Shown here: one piece after another, positions 1-12,900 of the stretch
How the letters are laid out: each line of letters starts with the position of its first letter
Numbering within the stretch: the first letter of the stretch is position 1
Source: Neurospora tetraspora
Taxonomy: Eukaryota > Ascomycota > Sordariomycetes > Sordariales > Sordariaceae
NCBI RefSeq assembly: GCF_033439725.1
Contig: NW_026944383.1
Coordinates: forward strand, 1,302,001 to 1,366,000
Length of the DNA stretch: 64,000 nt
Reading direction: 5' to 3'
Notes under the pieces: generated by a model
Seen by the model: only the letters and a program-made list of their open reading frames with translations
Told to the model about the DNA's origin: nothing
Databases searched by the model: none
Program-made: the position numbers and the translations under genes

Positions 1-1142
1 GACCACCACTACGGCTGATCAAACACATCTCCAATCCTTCCATTCTTGATCTTAGCGCACTGTTCTCCGTCTCCAAACCACGATTCCTCCTCTCAAGCTG
101 GTTGATATACTCCGTCGCCTTGCTGAGGATGGTAGCCTTGTTGAGCTTGGGAGCCGGAATCAGACCGCTCAAATCCCCTTCCTCGCCCTCGCACTCATCA
201 TCGTAATTGCCGCTCTCCATGCGCATGGCTGCAATGCGAAGAGATGGGACAGAATCGCGAAGCGCGGCGATCTTGTCGTTGAGGTTGGTGCGATACCTCT
301 TCTCGATCATGTTGTGGGCCGTCTTCTTGGGTGCTGTCACGGAAGGGGGGGAGATACTATTTTCCTTGTTGGTCGTCGGTGGGCTGCGGGAGCTGCTGCG
401 CGGCGGGGATGGCGAGATGCGCTTAGCCGGGCGATGTTCCTCCTCATCGGAAGACGAAGAGCAGGAAGACTTACGCTTGAGGTTGCTCCGCGAGGGGTAA
501 CGCTTCACATCCTCAGCAAGTTCGATAGGCTGCTGTTGTTGTTGTTGCTCAATAAGGGCAACTGGTGCGGGGTGTTGCGAGGGGAGTGTTACACCCATGA
601 CTTGGGACTGGAACAGTGGCGAGTTGGTGTTTATGTCTTCAAAGTTGAAGTTAAGGTCTTGTGTTGTCGTGGGCACCTGTAGCGAGAGCTCAACGGGGTT
701 GATGGAGGGGCTTGCGGTAATAGGCCGGGGTGGGAGGTTCGAGATGATGGGTCCGTCGTAGGGCTTAGGCTTGAAGCAGTCTTTGGACTCTGGGAAACAC
801 TCAAAGTTCTCACGCTCAAACTTTGCCCATCTAAACCATTCATCACCAGGTGGGGAATAATTGACACTTGGCACAGAGGAGATGGGCGATACAGGGGATC
901 CCGCAGAGTCAGAATTGAAGTCGGTGCTGTTGAAGTCCTCGTAAAGGGGAACTGGCGAGAAGTCCGTAAAAGATTCAGGGCAGGTTTGCTGTAACAAGTG
1001 TGGTAACAAGTGTTAGTCGCCTGCATTTGTACCATGCACAAGTCTGTGAGCGGATGTTATCATGTTAACTTACAAGTTGGACAGTGCTGTAGGGCGCTGT
1101 GGTGAAGGACATGGGTTGGTTCATGGTTGTGCTGATGTTCAT
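1..1142 (-). CDS. SREBP-type bHLH transcription factor, 5' part (partial)
   Basis: Probable sequence-specific transcription factor of the SREBP-like bHLH-leucine zipper class, acting in the nucleus. Exon 1 runs from an ATG at 1142 (or the in-frame ATG at 1124) to 1074; an 85-nt intron (GTAAGT...TTACAG) follows; exon 2 is 988 to 1 and leaves the window. The N-terminal half is rich in Ser, Pro and Asp, with a Gln run and a basic Ser-rich stretch. The bHLH has the basic region HNMIEKRYRTNLNDKI, whose Tyr after EKR is the SREBP hallmark. It is followed by a long acidic loop, then LNKATILSKATEYINQLE as helix 2 and a start of leucine zipper. Membrane segments expected in a full SREBP would lie outside the window, so membrane anchoring cannot be judged. 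Neurospora has an SREBP homologue called SAH-2; identity with it is possible but unproven. Confidence 0.85.
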
Positions 1143-4100
1143 CGGGTGACGGCTGACAGCATCAGGTGTGTTTGTTTTGGAGTGTGGTGTGTTTGATGTT
1201 TTGCAGTTCAAGTTGTGGGGGTGGCGATCCGAGCGTTGATGTGTTGTCTGTTGCGTCGGATGGCTTGTCTGGTGATGATCAAGTGTCTGGATTGTGGTGT
1301 TTTGCGTTTTCTGGATGATCCTGGTGATGCAATGACAACCACCATATGCCATCGGGAGAGAACAATGGGCTATTTGAGATCGAACAAACACCATGGTCAA
1401 TGAGTCGGAATGATTCGGTGACACGCGCTCGTTCAGCAGCTACCGCATGGGGCATTTGGGACGCATGCAGCAGCAGACATACATCCACAAGATAACGGGC
1501 GATTTGTTAATCAAGTCATACGATTTACCAGAAACCATGGCAAAACCTGAAGGTTTGGCAGGGTGCATAGGTAGTTTCCAAAGTCGCTAAAGCCCCACTA
1601 CAGCAATTCAACCCACCTGGCTGAAAGACCTCGGAGCTCTCCGGACAAGGCCGCGGCATTAACGACCCCCGTCCCGTCCCAATTGGCCCCTGCCAAAACG
1701 TGACATCGAGGACCTTTGGTACCCCTAGGGTCCGGGTCGGGTACGTTCTGGCTTGGAGTGCCCGGCGCCGGTTGACACGGCGACCGCCATGGGCTTTCAA
1801 AGCTTTGCCATGCAGTCATCAACAAGTCGCATATGGACTAAGGTTGAGACTTTTTCGTATAGGATTTGGCTATGCCGAGCATGTCTGGGACGGCTATTTT
1901 TGTCGCGCAACGTGGTGAAATATGCGGATCATCTTTATTTCTCACATGTCAGAGAGGTACTACACAGTGACGGCGGTGGATATTTGACTTCAACTCATCG
2001 AGATCCTTCTCCCAGTCATTGCCGTGCTCGGTCATGAGGATGGAAGTGGTCGCGGTTGACCGGCGCTCCGAGCTCATGGGTCAAGCGGATACGAATCGAG
2101 GTAGGCGAAAGGTGCCAAAAGGTGCCATGGCCGATTGGGGAGTGACCGTTGAGAGCCGCCGCGACGGCGTCAATCGCGGAGAAACATTTGTACGTTGACT
2201 CGATTGGGTGCTTGGCGAACCCTCTTCAGTTCGTTTGCCGTGGGTTCGGGCCTGGAGAGGGTGGGAACAGCATCTCTTTTGGGTTGGGTGTGTTTTCGTC
2301 GAGCGAGGTCAAGCGAACGAGAACGGCTTGGAATCTGCTGTGTTTTGGGAAAATGGTTCGATTTCGATCCAGAACTGACCCAGCCTAGAACTGACCCACC
2401 TCTGTGGCCCGCAAAACGTGTGACCGGAAATGGCCGTGAAATGAATTGTTAGACTTAGTGCTAAGGTATTGCCCCAGCCACTTCCACTGCTCATGTACTA
2501 ACGGACCATCCCGAGAAATTATCGTACAAAACTCACCCGATTTTTCCTCGTCTCCCCCGTGTCCTCCATGGTCACCGGGCCCGAGTCAAATGGACGATGA
2601 AGATGACTGTTGAAAATTTCACTCATTGGGGCCATTACCACCACTTATGAGCCCATTGACGGCCATATAACATTCTACCGGAGAGGCTTGGTGAAGCATG
2701 GGCAATCTTGGGAGTTGAAGAGTCATTCACTCAAGACCACCGCGATGACGCTGCTCGGTGGACCGATTCGGGACTTAAGCCAGACACATGCGATCCGGAT
2801 AATCCGACTGTGTAGGGCCATACAACGTCGGAGGTCAGCCATACCAAGACCACCAGAACTCCCAAGCTTAGCATCGACTTTGCGCGCGCGCAATCACCAC
2901 TAAACCATCGACTACAACGGTACTAAATAAACTTCTTTTCGAACACGGATTTCTCATTCACACGCGGGGCCTCTCGCCGGCCCCCTACACCCCCGGGAAC
3001 TAACCCTAACACATAACTTTAACCGCTAACCTTAACACTAATCTTGAGGTCAAAGGTAACTTGCATACCTTGGCCCCGCACAGTCGGATTGGAATCGAAC
3101 ACAGTCGGATTATCTGCCTCGGACACATGTGAAAGACCCGCCCGAACTGCCCCACAAAGTACCGCCGCACCGGAGCGACGAACCGGATCTACGCCCCACC
3201 CGGCCGGACTGCCGATCGATCGTTAGCTTCCGACGCACCTTCGGCCGACTTCACAAGCTCGGTGCCGCTGACCGATCGCAACCCCGAGCGTCAAGGCTCA
3301 AGTAGTATAAAGATCAATCTTCACCCATGACAAAACTGTCCCCACACCATCACGTTGACATCAGCATCACGAAAACGGCTATCGCACAGCAAAGCGAGCG
3401 CTGCATACCCCTATTTCTAAGCAACCGTTCTAGCGCAGATCCCTTGCGTAGCAGCTCAGGTACCTACCAAGGATCCTCACGTCCCATGGCTTCGTTTTTT
3501 TCGCCACCCGCTTCATCTTCATATGCCTCACAATGTCTTCATGTGCCTCACAATATTTTCATGTGACTCGCAATACCTCGCTCGGTACGAGTCTTCAACC
3601 TCTCTTGCACCCCTCTTCTTCTCGCGGTCACTTCTTACAGGAGCTGCAGTCTTGTTTTTGCCACATATCTTCTGCGTGTCTGCACAGATTCAAAAGCACC
3701 TACCTTACTAATCCCAGTCCTGCCCGAACACGTACCAACCGAGGCATCTTTCGGGCCCATAGTTTCAGGACCGTCTATGGGGTCGTCGGGATTCTCACAC
3801 CGTTGATCAGTCAAACGTTCCTGTGTTTTCTTCCCGTGTTCCCTTTCCTCCGCAGCTCCCTTCATGCTCCCAGTCGAGAATCAAACCATGGAGATATGAG
3901 GATAGAATGCCGTCATCTGCTAGAAGGCAATGCAGACTCAAAGGAAAGGTGCAGAAAGGTCTAGAAGTCGGGGACTTATATGCGTGTCCTACTTTATCAT
4001 GGTTGAACAACATAAAGATGCACAGGAGCACATATCGTAGAGTACCGTAGAAACTCGGTCAACTGGCAAGCCTCTAATGCCCCAGAAAGAGGTTTTTAGA

Positions 4101-5845
4101 GCATAGTGCACGCAGATCTGTAGCGCTCAAGTCCGAGCCTGTGCATTGAAACGCAAGCAAGATAGTCGTGGGCAATATTGTAGAGCTTTCACTAACAGAC
4201 CGGACATACGTACAGACGTATACTGCTTCCTGTGCTTACTGTCGGGCGCTCAAAGAGGGTTAGAGCCCCAGGTTTGCCAGTTGACCGAGTTTCCATTCTA
4301 CGGTAATCCTACCCGCACCCACCCCAAATCCTACACGCACCTTCCCCCTTCTAGACACTTGACAATAACTTTCCAACAACGCAAACGGATTTCTTGGAAG
4401 TTGGTGAGGTAAAAGGGTACTCCCTAAATTCACTACTAGCGTCTTTTCGTTAGATAAAAAGGGCCTCTAACGGACCACTGACCGATCATTTGCATTCGCA
4501 GCGACTGATTTTTGCAACGTACTTTGTATAGGTGTAGAGGGTTCTGAAAGAATATAAAAGATAATGCTATATAGGCTTTTGGGCAGAAAGGGCCATGCTT
4601 GGAGTTATCTTGGCATATACTTGGGAAAGAGGGTGCGCGTAGGTTTGGAGCAGGTGCGGGTAGGATTACTCATATCGCATCACTGGACCATGGTTCGAAT
4701 GACTACAATCAACAGCACAGTGTCAATCTTCATCAACAAAAGCCTGTTATACCATTTACCCATACGCCTCCTGCCAAAGCTTGAGATGACAGGACTGGAT
4801 AAGACGAAATGTGGTATCCCGGGTCGTTCATGTTCCATTCTCAGGACCGCATCATAGGACCAAAGTTGCAATCGCTTCAAAGCACATCTCAAGGGACACT
4901 CCGCGCGCCGAAGGCCTTTCAGAAGCAAACAAACAAGCAAAATGGGTAAGACGGTGTCTTCTGCTTTTGTCCTTTTGAAACTTTGAACGTTGTGGTATAG
5001 CTAACATGCAGGCACAGATGAATCACCTCGAAATGGCACAATATTTTACGCAGTCGATAGTCCAGTTCGAGACCTCTTCATGTTAATCACCACTCCCGCA
5101 ATGCCTACACTGGTCGAAACCAGAAAAAGCCACGCGCCCGTGATGTTCCCGCTTTGTTCCCGCTTTCCACTTCGGGATTTGCGGCTCTTGGAGGCTATAA
5201 TAGGGTATAATGTTAATATCTGCCGCCATTTAACCTCCGAGCCTGGCCTCTGATATGTCGCAGTCACCTTCAACCTCAATCTGCGGATAAAGTCAATTGG
5301 CACCCCAGATCGTCACCCTCTCCACCACTCGCCGCCTCCGCATTGGCGATTCACCAACGTCTCAATGATATGTCGTCTGCATCAGCGCCCAGCATGCGAT
5401 CTTTTGGTTTTGGTGGTTTACCTGGAAGGAGCATCTCGAGGAGGAAACGTGTCCGTGGTTCTTTAAATTAAGAGTGACGAAAAAGCATGGCGTCACGCGG
5501 TTCACCCGTCCATAGACACATATGCTATACCCCCTCGGCTCGACACATTTGCCTCCGAAATCCCGGTCAAAGTATCACCGCGACAGGGAAACGACTCGAC
5601 GATAACAGGCCGTTCGCTATATTTAACTATCATGGCAGGAATAACACGTCAACTCATAGAATCAGAAGCGCATACTTAAGAGCAAAACTTCCCGTCTTTC
5701 TTTCCTTCAGCTCAGTGACTGCTCTCTGGATTTCGACCAGGGAATCTCTATCACAGCCATCCGGTCGGCGCGCACAGCAAGAAGGTTGACACTCTCTCGG
5801 CGCTGAGATCTTTCCCCGAGGGCGTAACTCGTGTATACAGTAGCA
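1143..5845. other. gene-poor intergenic region
   Basis: About 4.7 kb with no convincing gene: the ORFs here are short, overlap on both strands and lack splice or codon-bias support. It is the promoter side of the bHLH gene at its left end. It contains a degenerate telomere-like stretch near 2996-3036 and an inverted-repeat element at 4043-4305. The right end is the leader of the AA8 gene. Confidence 0.6.
4043..4305. mobile_element. MITE-like element with terminal inverted repeats and TA flanks
   Basis: A left arm starting TACCGTAGAA then ACTCGGTCAACTGGCAA (4043-4073) recurs in reverse complement at 4271-4305, with a 5-nt insertion and one or two mismatches. Both ends are bounded by TA, as expected for target duplication by Tc1/mariner-type transposases. 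The interior of about 200 bp has no ORF of note, so this would be a non-autonomous element. It is unclassified; no transposase source is visible in the window. Confidence 0.65.
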
Positions 5846-6816
5846 ATGTTCTGGAGCCTACTTTTCGCGGTCTTCGCGACCTTACTGCGCAGCGGTAGGC
5901 CTTCTACCCTCTTCCCTGAAAAACTTTGAAGTCACTGACAACCACCAGTATCCGCCGCCGAGTCCGTTGCCGTCTACGACTCCGAAACCGGTCTGACATA
6001 CTCCCAAAACTTTGCGCTGTACAAGGCCGACGGTCGCGGGATAACCTTCCGAATCGCCATCTCGAGCGACGTCTCCAGCAACTCCGCCTACGACGCCGTG
6101 GTCCAGGTGATCGTTCCCAACGACGTCGGCTGGGCCGGGCTCGCCTGGGGCGGTACCATGACCAAGAACCCCCTAATGGTTTTCTGGCGTGGGGGGTCAA
6201 ACAATCAACCGGTGTTGTCGTCCAGATGGGCCAGGTGAGTAGTCGTTGCACATGTACAAATGCACATGCACATATTTCCCGTATTGTTTGCAGAAAAGAA
6301 ATTACCTTACTTCCCATCATCCGTCCGGATACACATACACATGCACATGCAAATCCCATGCACAAACTCACTGCCTTCCTCTGAGGTGCATAATGATTTG
6401 ATTGTTCAGACCATCCGAAATCAAAACCGCAACCTCCAGTCACCTACTAACCTCCCCCCCTTTTTTTTTTCTCAAGCGCCCACGCGACCCCCCAACCCTA
6501 CACCACCGCCTCCTACACTTTATTCAAAACCGGCACAAAGTCCAACTCGACCCACTGGCAATTCACTGCCCTCTGTACGGGCTGCACCTCGTGGGCCGCC
6601 GACGGCGGCGCGGTCCGCTACGTCCAGCCCAACGGCGGCAACAGGCTTGCGTTTGCTTATAGCCCTACTAAGCCGTCGAACCCGTCCAGCCCGACGAGCG
6701 CAATCACGGTGCACGATGTGCATGCGTACTGGAATCATGACTTTAATACGGCGAGGAATACGGGCTTTGAAGCGGCGGTGCAGAGGTTGTTGGGGAGTAA
6801 GAAGTTTAGGGCTTAG
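5846..6816 (+). CDS. secreted CDH-type cytochrome (AA8 / DOMON-like haem domain) protein
   Basis: Predicted 224-residue secreted haem b protein related to the cytochrome domain of cellobiose dehydrogenase (CAZy AA8). In that family the domain passes electrons to lytic polysaccharide monooxygenases or iron. Exons are 5846-5894, 5949-6234 and 6477-6816; they join in frame, and the third has a CTAAC branch site and poly-T tract before its acceptor. The N-terminus (MFWSLLFAVFATLLRSVSAA) is a good signal peptide. Family features seen are the early YDSETGLTYSQNFAL stretch, GWAGLAWGGTMTKNPLMVFW with a candidate axial Met, the CTGC disulfide pair, and a C-terminal HDVHAYWNHDF segment with candidate axial His. 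There is no FAD-dehydrogenase domain or cellulose-binding module, so this is a stand-alone cytochrome. A RIP-mutated retroelement starts 142 bp past the stop. Family call firm; haem ligands inferred. Confidence 0.85.
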
Positions 6817-6958
6817 ATGCCCCTCGAGTGGGGTGGAAGGGGGGGAGGAAATTTGGGGGTGAAGGGGTGAGGGAGTTTCAAATTATGGGGAGTGCCCTAG
6901 GTCTTTGTAGAAGCCAAAGGACAGAGTAGGTAGTGCTGTGTGCATGTGGGAAGTAAAT

Positions 6959-7165
6959 TGTAAGGGTGATGGAGTCTACAGTGTAATGTATGTATAGATT
7001 AATGATGAAGTAGCCTAAGTCTGGGTCAAGCCTATAGCCGACTCGAAATATATATACTCTCCCAATACCTTATCTATTAGGTACTTCCTTCGGAGTTTGG
7101 CTTGTACTAAGCCTAGTCTGGTTTGGCCTGCTTAGTAAGTATATATATAGCCTCGTACCCTAATA
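6959..7165 (-). repeat. LTR (left copy, 3' LTR of the minus-strand element)
   Basis: This 207-bp terminal repeat matches 14436-14642 along its whole length, for example in the shared run CCTATAGCCGACTCGAAATA. The two differ mostly by transitions. It begins TG and ends TA, where the right copy keeps CA. The 5-bp TAAAT duplication lies immediately to its left. Confidence 0.9.
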
Positions 7166-8269
7166 GTTTACCCCCCGTCGAAAGTAATACGTTTTTGCGA
7201 GTAGTTTAAAGTAAATATATAGTCTAAAATACTTCGTCCTCCTATTTATTACTATTTATTCCGTCCTATTTATTTTATTTTTATTTCTTCATTTTCTTCC
7301 GTAATTATACTTCCAAAACTTCTAATTTCACCTCTTTTAGTGTAACTTAGTAATCAAATTCTCTCCCTATCTTGTTATACTTAATTAAGCATTTAACAAT
7401 ACTTAACTTCTTTATCTTTTCCCCCGTAATTAACGTTAGTATATCGATTCCTCTAATAAGTGTTAAGGTAGGTAGTTATCTACCATATAGAATAAATTTT
7501 CTAGATTCGAAGTAATCTAAATTTATTATTAGGTGGATTTTTTAATAATTGGGGAAATTTAATTTGTACGCTAACCTACTGACTTTTTCCATTACCTTAA
7601 ATAGTCCTGCGTAATAGGGTCTTAATTTTATACTTAGAATTATCTTTTATAGAATCGAATAACCTTTATAAAAGCGTAGATAGATTTGGTTACCGATCTT
7701 AAATATTTTTAGAATATATCGTTAATCGAAGTAGTATTTTATTATTATTATGGCTACTGCTAGTAAGTCGTATACTTTAATTCTTATTGTTAATAAGTTT
7801 ACCTTTTAAATTAATTATTGTTTTTAGCCCCCGTCGGCAATAATATTTATTATATTAGCTAGTTAGAAACTTTTAATAATTTCGTTTAGTAAAGTTCTTG
7901 TTATTCCTATTTTTGCGTTATTATATTTAAATTATAGCTTTAATATAATTTCTAATTAGTATTGAAGGTCGTTAAAGCTTTAAATATAATAACGTAAGGC
8001 CGATTTAATAATTTGAATTAAGCGTTCTAATTAGCCGTTGGTAGATAGTTTATATATAGTTAAATATAATAACTTTATACTTAAATATTCCCAAATACCT
8101 TTCTATATTGTAGAAACGAATTTGGGGTCCCTATTTATTAGGATTTAACGTAGTATCCCCCAATTTCGGGATAATAAAACTATTATTAAAGCCTTCTCCT
8201 ATTATTATACTATCTATGTTAATTTCCCGGGGATAATAATAATCTCCTTACTAAATTTACAAATTACTA

Positions 8270-8420
8270 TAAAGTATATATTAAAATTTCCGTCTTTTAA
8301 CGTTGGCAAGCGCAATATAATGTCTATTATAATAAAAGAATAAGGATAGGGCGGACCTAATCACGGCTATAAATTACCGTATAACTTATATTTAGTTATA
8401 TTATTTATTCGATATTTCGG
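8270..8420 (-). pseudogene. integrase-core remnant of the retroelement
   Basis: Read on the minus strand, this stretch still gives a segment of the form PYPYSFIIIDIILRLPTLKDG, as in gypsy integrase cores (pattern ...DF...LP.S..G), before stops intervene. It supports integrase coding downstream of reverse transcriptase. It cannot be functional. Confidence 0.6.
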
Positions 8421-9689
8421 ATATATTCTAAAAAAGTCTTTTAGCTTCTTCGAACCTTTGTTAATATAGAAATTGAATAAATAAAGTGCAATTTCATCGT
8501 ATCCTTAATAGTTTTAACTGTATAGAATTTCAAAGAGGTTGTATAAAGTATTACGAAAAATAATGAACCTCTATAAATCTTCGTATACTTTCTAAAGGAA
8601 TTCGTTTTTAATTTGAAACGGTAATTCTGTAACCTCTTTACTAAATCTAGCGTTCGCTACTGCGGTTTAATATATTGGGCGCTATTTTGGATCCTTATAG
8701 TAACCTTATATTAACTATCTTTTAAATCCGAACTCGATTACAATGATTACTGCGCTTATTAACATCTTTAATTTATAAAAAGGCTTATCCTATATAAAGT
8801 CGTCGAAGACTTGGATCCTTAGGAGCGGTTCGGCCAATATTACTTAATATTCGTCGTAATCGTTAGGAAGTACGTTAAGTCCGCTTAGCTTTCGAGGGTC
8901 GGTAATATTATTTTTTAAATCTAACTTTAATAAAGCGTCTAGGACGATATAGTAAATATTTAATTTATATAAAATCTAAACGTTAAAGAAATTAATAAAT
9001 TCTATAGCCCGGACGAATTTTTTATTTAAAATATTCGCGGCGGTAGAATTAGTTATATTAATTTATTTAATTACATTGAAGATTACTAAGTGGTTCGTAA
9101 AATAATAAATGCCTGCTTTTATTATATTAATTTCATACTTAGCCTTTAATAGTATTTAAACCAATTTAAATACTTCTATTTCTATTGCCTAACATCGTTT
9201 TTCAGTTTAAAATAGAGTACGTAATAAGAAAGTAATTGGCTATATTATTATGTAAGGTAGGTATTTTAAGACTTCACTATTTTTTATAATATTCTTTAAT
9301 ACTTTTTCTTCGATATAGTATATTTTAATTCCTATCCCTTTAGCGGATATATTATAATCGAAGTATAGGAAACAATTTAAGTTAAAATAGTAGAATTTAA
9401 TTAGGTTTAATAAAATCTATTTAACTACTTCGAAGGATATAATTTCTTTTCAAGTAGGGAGGGCGAATAAGACGGCTACTACTTATATTTTATAACTATA
9501 CTGGCTTTTCGGTAATAGTTTTACTAATTTTCAATCTACTATAGTTTAACTTCTAGGGTTTAGGGCTAGCTCTCTAATTTAATTTATAGAGTCTAGGGCT
9601 AATTTACGTCGATAAATTTTTAGTAAATTTATTTTCTACTATTAGAAGGGGTCGATAATAAAACTATAATTAGGAATGTAATACCTTTA

Positions 9690-9960
9690 ATATCCAATTT
9701 ATCCGATAAAGATTTTTAAGTCTCTTAAAGTTTTAGGAAATTTAAATTTGGCGATAGCTTCTAACTTCTCTTTTAAAGTAGTTAAGCTAAAGGAATCGAT
9801 TATACGGCCTAATATAATTATTAATGGGAAAGCGTAAAACGATTTTAATGGGCTAATAGAAATATTGCGTTAATAGAATCGTTATAATACCTATTCTAAG
9901 TAATACTCGTATTCTACTAAAATTTTTAATACTATTATAATATCGTCGCAATAACTAATA
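9690..9960 (-). pseudogene. reverse-transcriptase remnant of the retroelement
   Basis: Read on the minus strand, a degraded catalytic DD segment (CDDIIIVLKILVEYEYYLE) is followed by NISISPLKS and then TLKEKLEAIAKFKFPKTLRD. This is the layout of fungal gypsy RT (DD, then SP.KS.L, then T..EK..AI...P.T...L). Interspersed stops and T-for-C changes make it non-functional. Confidence 0.75.
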
Positions 9961-12900
9961 CCAATTATATTTTTAAGAAGGATATTTATTTACCGTTAAA
10001 TGTAAGTGTTTAAAATTTTAAAGCCTATAACGATAACGTTATAAGTATATTAGCTTTCTAAAATAGAAATAGTAAAGGCCTAGCGGTTTTAAAGGTGGAT
10101 TTATTATTAATAATAGAAAGCCATAGTATTAAGGACGGTAATAAAAGTTGTATTTTAAACGTAAGTAAAAATTTCTTTTTAGGACTTTATTGGGTATAAA
10201 GTTAGTAAAACGTTCCTATTTAAATTTTTAATATCGATTACTATCTTTCCTTTCTTATTATTCTTTGTTTATTACTAGATTACGAAGATTAGAAACGAAA
10301 AAGGTACTAAGTATTTATTTCTAGTAATTTTGCTTAATTCGCGCATTTTTTAAAGTATGTAGCGGAATACCTTACGGTCATTGGACTTTAATAGGAATAT
10401 TTTATAATATTTAGAAATATTTTTATACTAATTTAATTTTATTTCGATCCTTATTTATTCGTCTTCCGACAAATTTACGAATCCTTTACTTTAAAAAACG
10501 TTCTAATATTTATTGAAAATTATATTAATTTTGGTTGTAATTTGTAGTCTTCTATTATAAATTTTAATACCCGTTAAATATTTGATAGTATTATTTTAAG
10601 GTTCGAATATAAGGATTTTAAATAAATTGCCATTCGCCGCCAATTATGTAGCCTCTATTACTTTATTTTCTTCGAATTAGTAAATATAAGTATTTTGGTT
10701 GATTGAGGATAAATACCCGATTTTAGCGCCTTTATAAATCTATATAGGGCTATTTATATTGTTCCTAATTATAATGTACTAATAAGTACCGTCTATTATT
10801 TATATAAAGGTCGTTAACTTTCGTTAATAAATCGGTATAAATAATGGGTCCTACTCTTTGGAATTCTTATTATAATTAATTGTTATCTAATTCGTCGAAC
10901 GAAAGGGAATATTAATATAATAAGTCGAAATTACTTTTTAAATAAAATTTCTACCTATAGTTTTTAATATTAATTAGAATTTTAATCCTATAATAGGATT
11001 CGATAGAGGCGTATCCCTAATTTAAATATATATCGAATTTTTCGGGCACTAAATAGTCTATTCCTAATAGTATATTAGCTTTAAAATTATTAACTATGGT
11101 TACTTTGCGGACAAAACTTGCGAACGCTTAAATTTAAATTACTAAATCTCGAATTAATAAATTACTTTGTAGGAAGATAGGTAGAATAATATATTTTGAC
11201 GTTACGTACTTCCCCTAACCGATCCTTCGGACCGTTACTAGTATAGTACGTTTCCGGATTTCGATGTAGTGAAAATATCGTTCTGAAACTTTATAGTTAA
11301 TAAGAGTCGAAGTATAATTTATATTTCTGTATATATTTATTTCTTCTTATAGTTTTTACAGATTTAGAGTAATTTATAGCCGTATATATAAATAAAAACG
11401 AAAATTGAAATTTATACCGATAAACGAACGGTTATTTACCGACGAATTAATAATAAATACCGGTTTTACTTTTTAAGTAAGGCCAGTAAAGTTAATACCT
11501 ACTCGTCGTTTATTAAAATTTAATTTTAGGATTTCCGCTAGTTTAGTATTATCGGATTTTTATTTTTTAAATCGTTTATAATATTTAAAATCTTTATATT
11601 ATAAAAGGTATCGATAATGGGATCTTTAATATTCTTATGTCGATTAGGCTATTAACGCTTTAAATATATTAAGTAGATATGTTATATTAATTTATTATAA
11701 TTTTCGAAAGTTTTTAAATAAGTTTAATAACGTTCTGTTTGAATTGGGGCCGTAAATTCTATGAAGGATTTATTTTAAGGCTAATTTTAATTATTTTATC
11801 AATAGTCCGGTATTAAGGTGAAATATAATGAATTAACGGGCTACTTAGTATCTGGGTAGGGATTAATATATTTATAACTTTTAATAATAATATTATAGGT
11901 AGAAAATTCGTAATTAATTATATTTTTGACCGAAGGGGATTAGTAGGATAGATCGGGCTTACTTAATTTAAAGTTGCTATAGTATACCGTTTATTACCTT
12001 ATAGCTTTTAGTACGGTAAGTAGTATTAGTAAGCGGCGTTTTTCTGGGATAAAGTTAGTTTAAGGACGATTATTTAAATAATTATTTTAGTTTTAATGTT
12101 GATTATTATATTAGCCCTAAATTTAATTTAATAAATAAATTTAATTTTGATTATACGAGCCTTAACTTTAAATCGGGGTTTAGTATTTTTAATTCTAATA
12201 ACTTTAATTCTAATATTTTCGATTTCAGTTTTCCGTATTTCGATTTTAATTATAGGAGTTTAATTTATTTTTTTAGTATCCAAATTGTCTTTAATTTTAA
12301 TTTAGTTATTAGGAAGTCGAAGCTAAAGTCCTATTATAATACCTCTAAAAAGCCAATCCTCAAATTATACTCTCCCTTTCCCGAAGTTTATTTATTAATA
12401 TATCGATAGTTAATGATAAATTTAATTTAATTAAATTTATTTAAATTTCAAGGTTGAAAGCTTCGAAGACGGCGATTAATTGGCCGAAGAAATCGAAATT
12501 ATAACCTTTAATTCTACGAATAATAGTTTAAACGAAGGTTAATATATTTTTACCCTAATATATATCTTAAAGTATAAACTTAGCCCTTTTAATTTTGGTT
12601 AACGTAATTGAATAGTCGGGTTTGAATTTATTTTTTAGTTTTGTATAAATAGCGTTAATAAAGCTTATTTCGAGTAATAAATAGTCGGTTTTAAATAGTA
12701 CGTAACTATACTAAATTAGGGCGGGGCTTATAAAATATTAGGTTTAAATTCGACGAACCTAAACTTCGCTATTGTCGTTAAAATTTCTAATTTAATATTT
12801 AAGTTTATTGATAAAGGTATAAACGTCTATATATTTATTAACCTTCCCGTTAAAAACGATGCCGTCGACGGACGATAAAAATAAGTCGAAATAGTTAATA

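Noticed and set aside
5904-6443. 179-codon minus-strand Arg-rich ORF
   Set aside because: Antisense to the AA8 gene, whose three exons give a complete family-matching protein.
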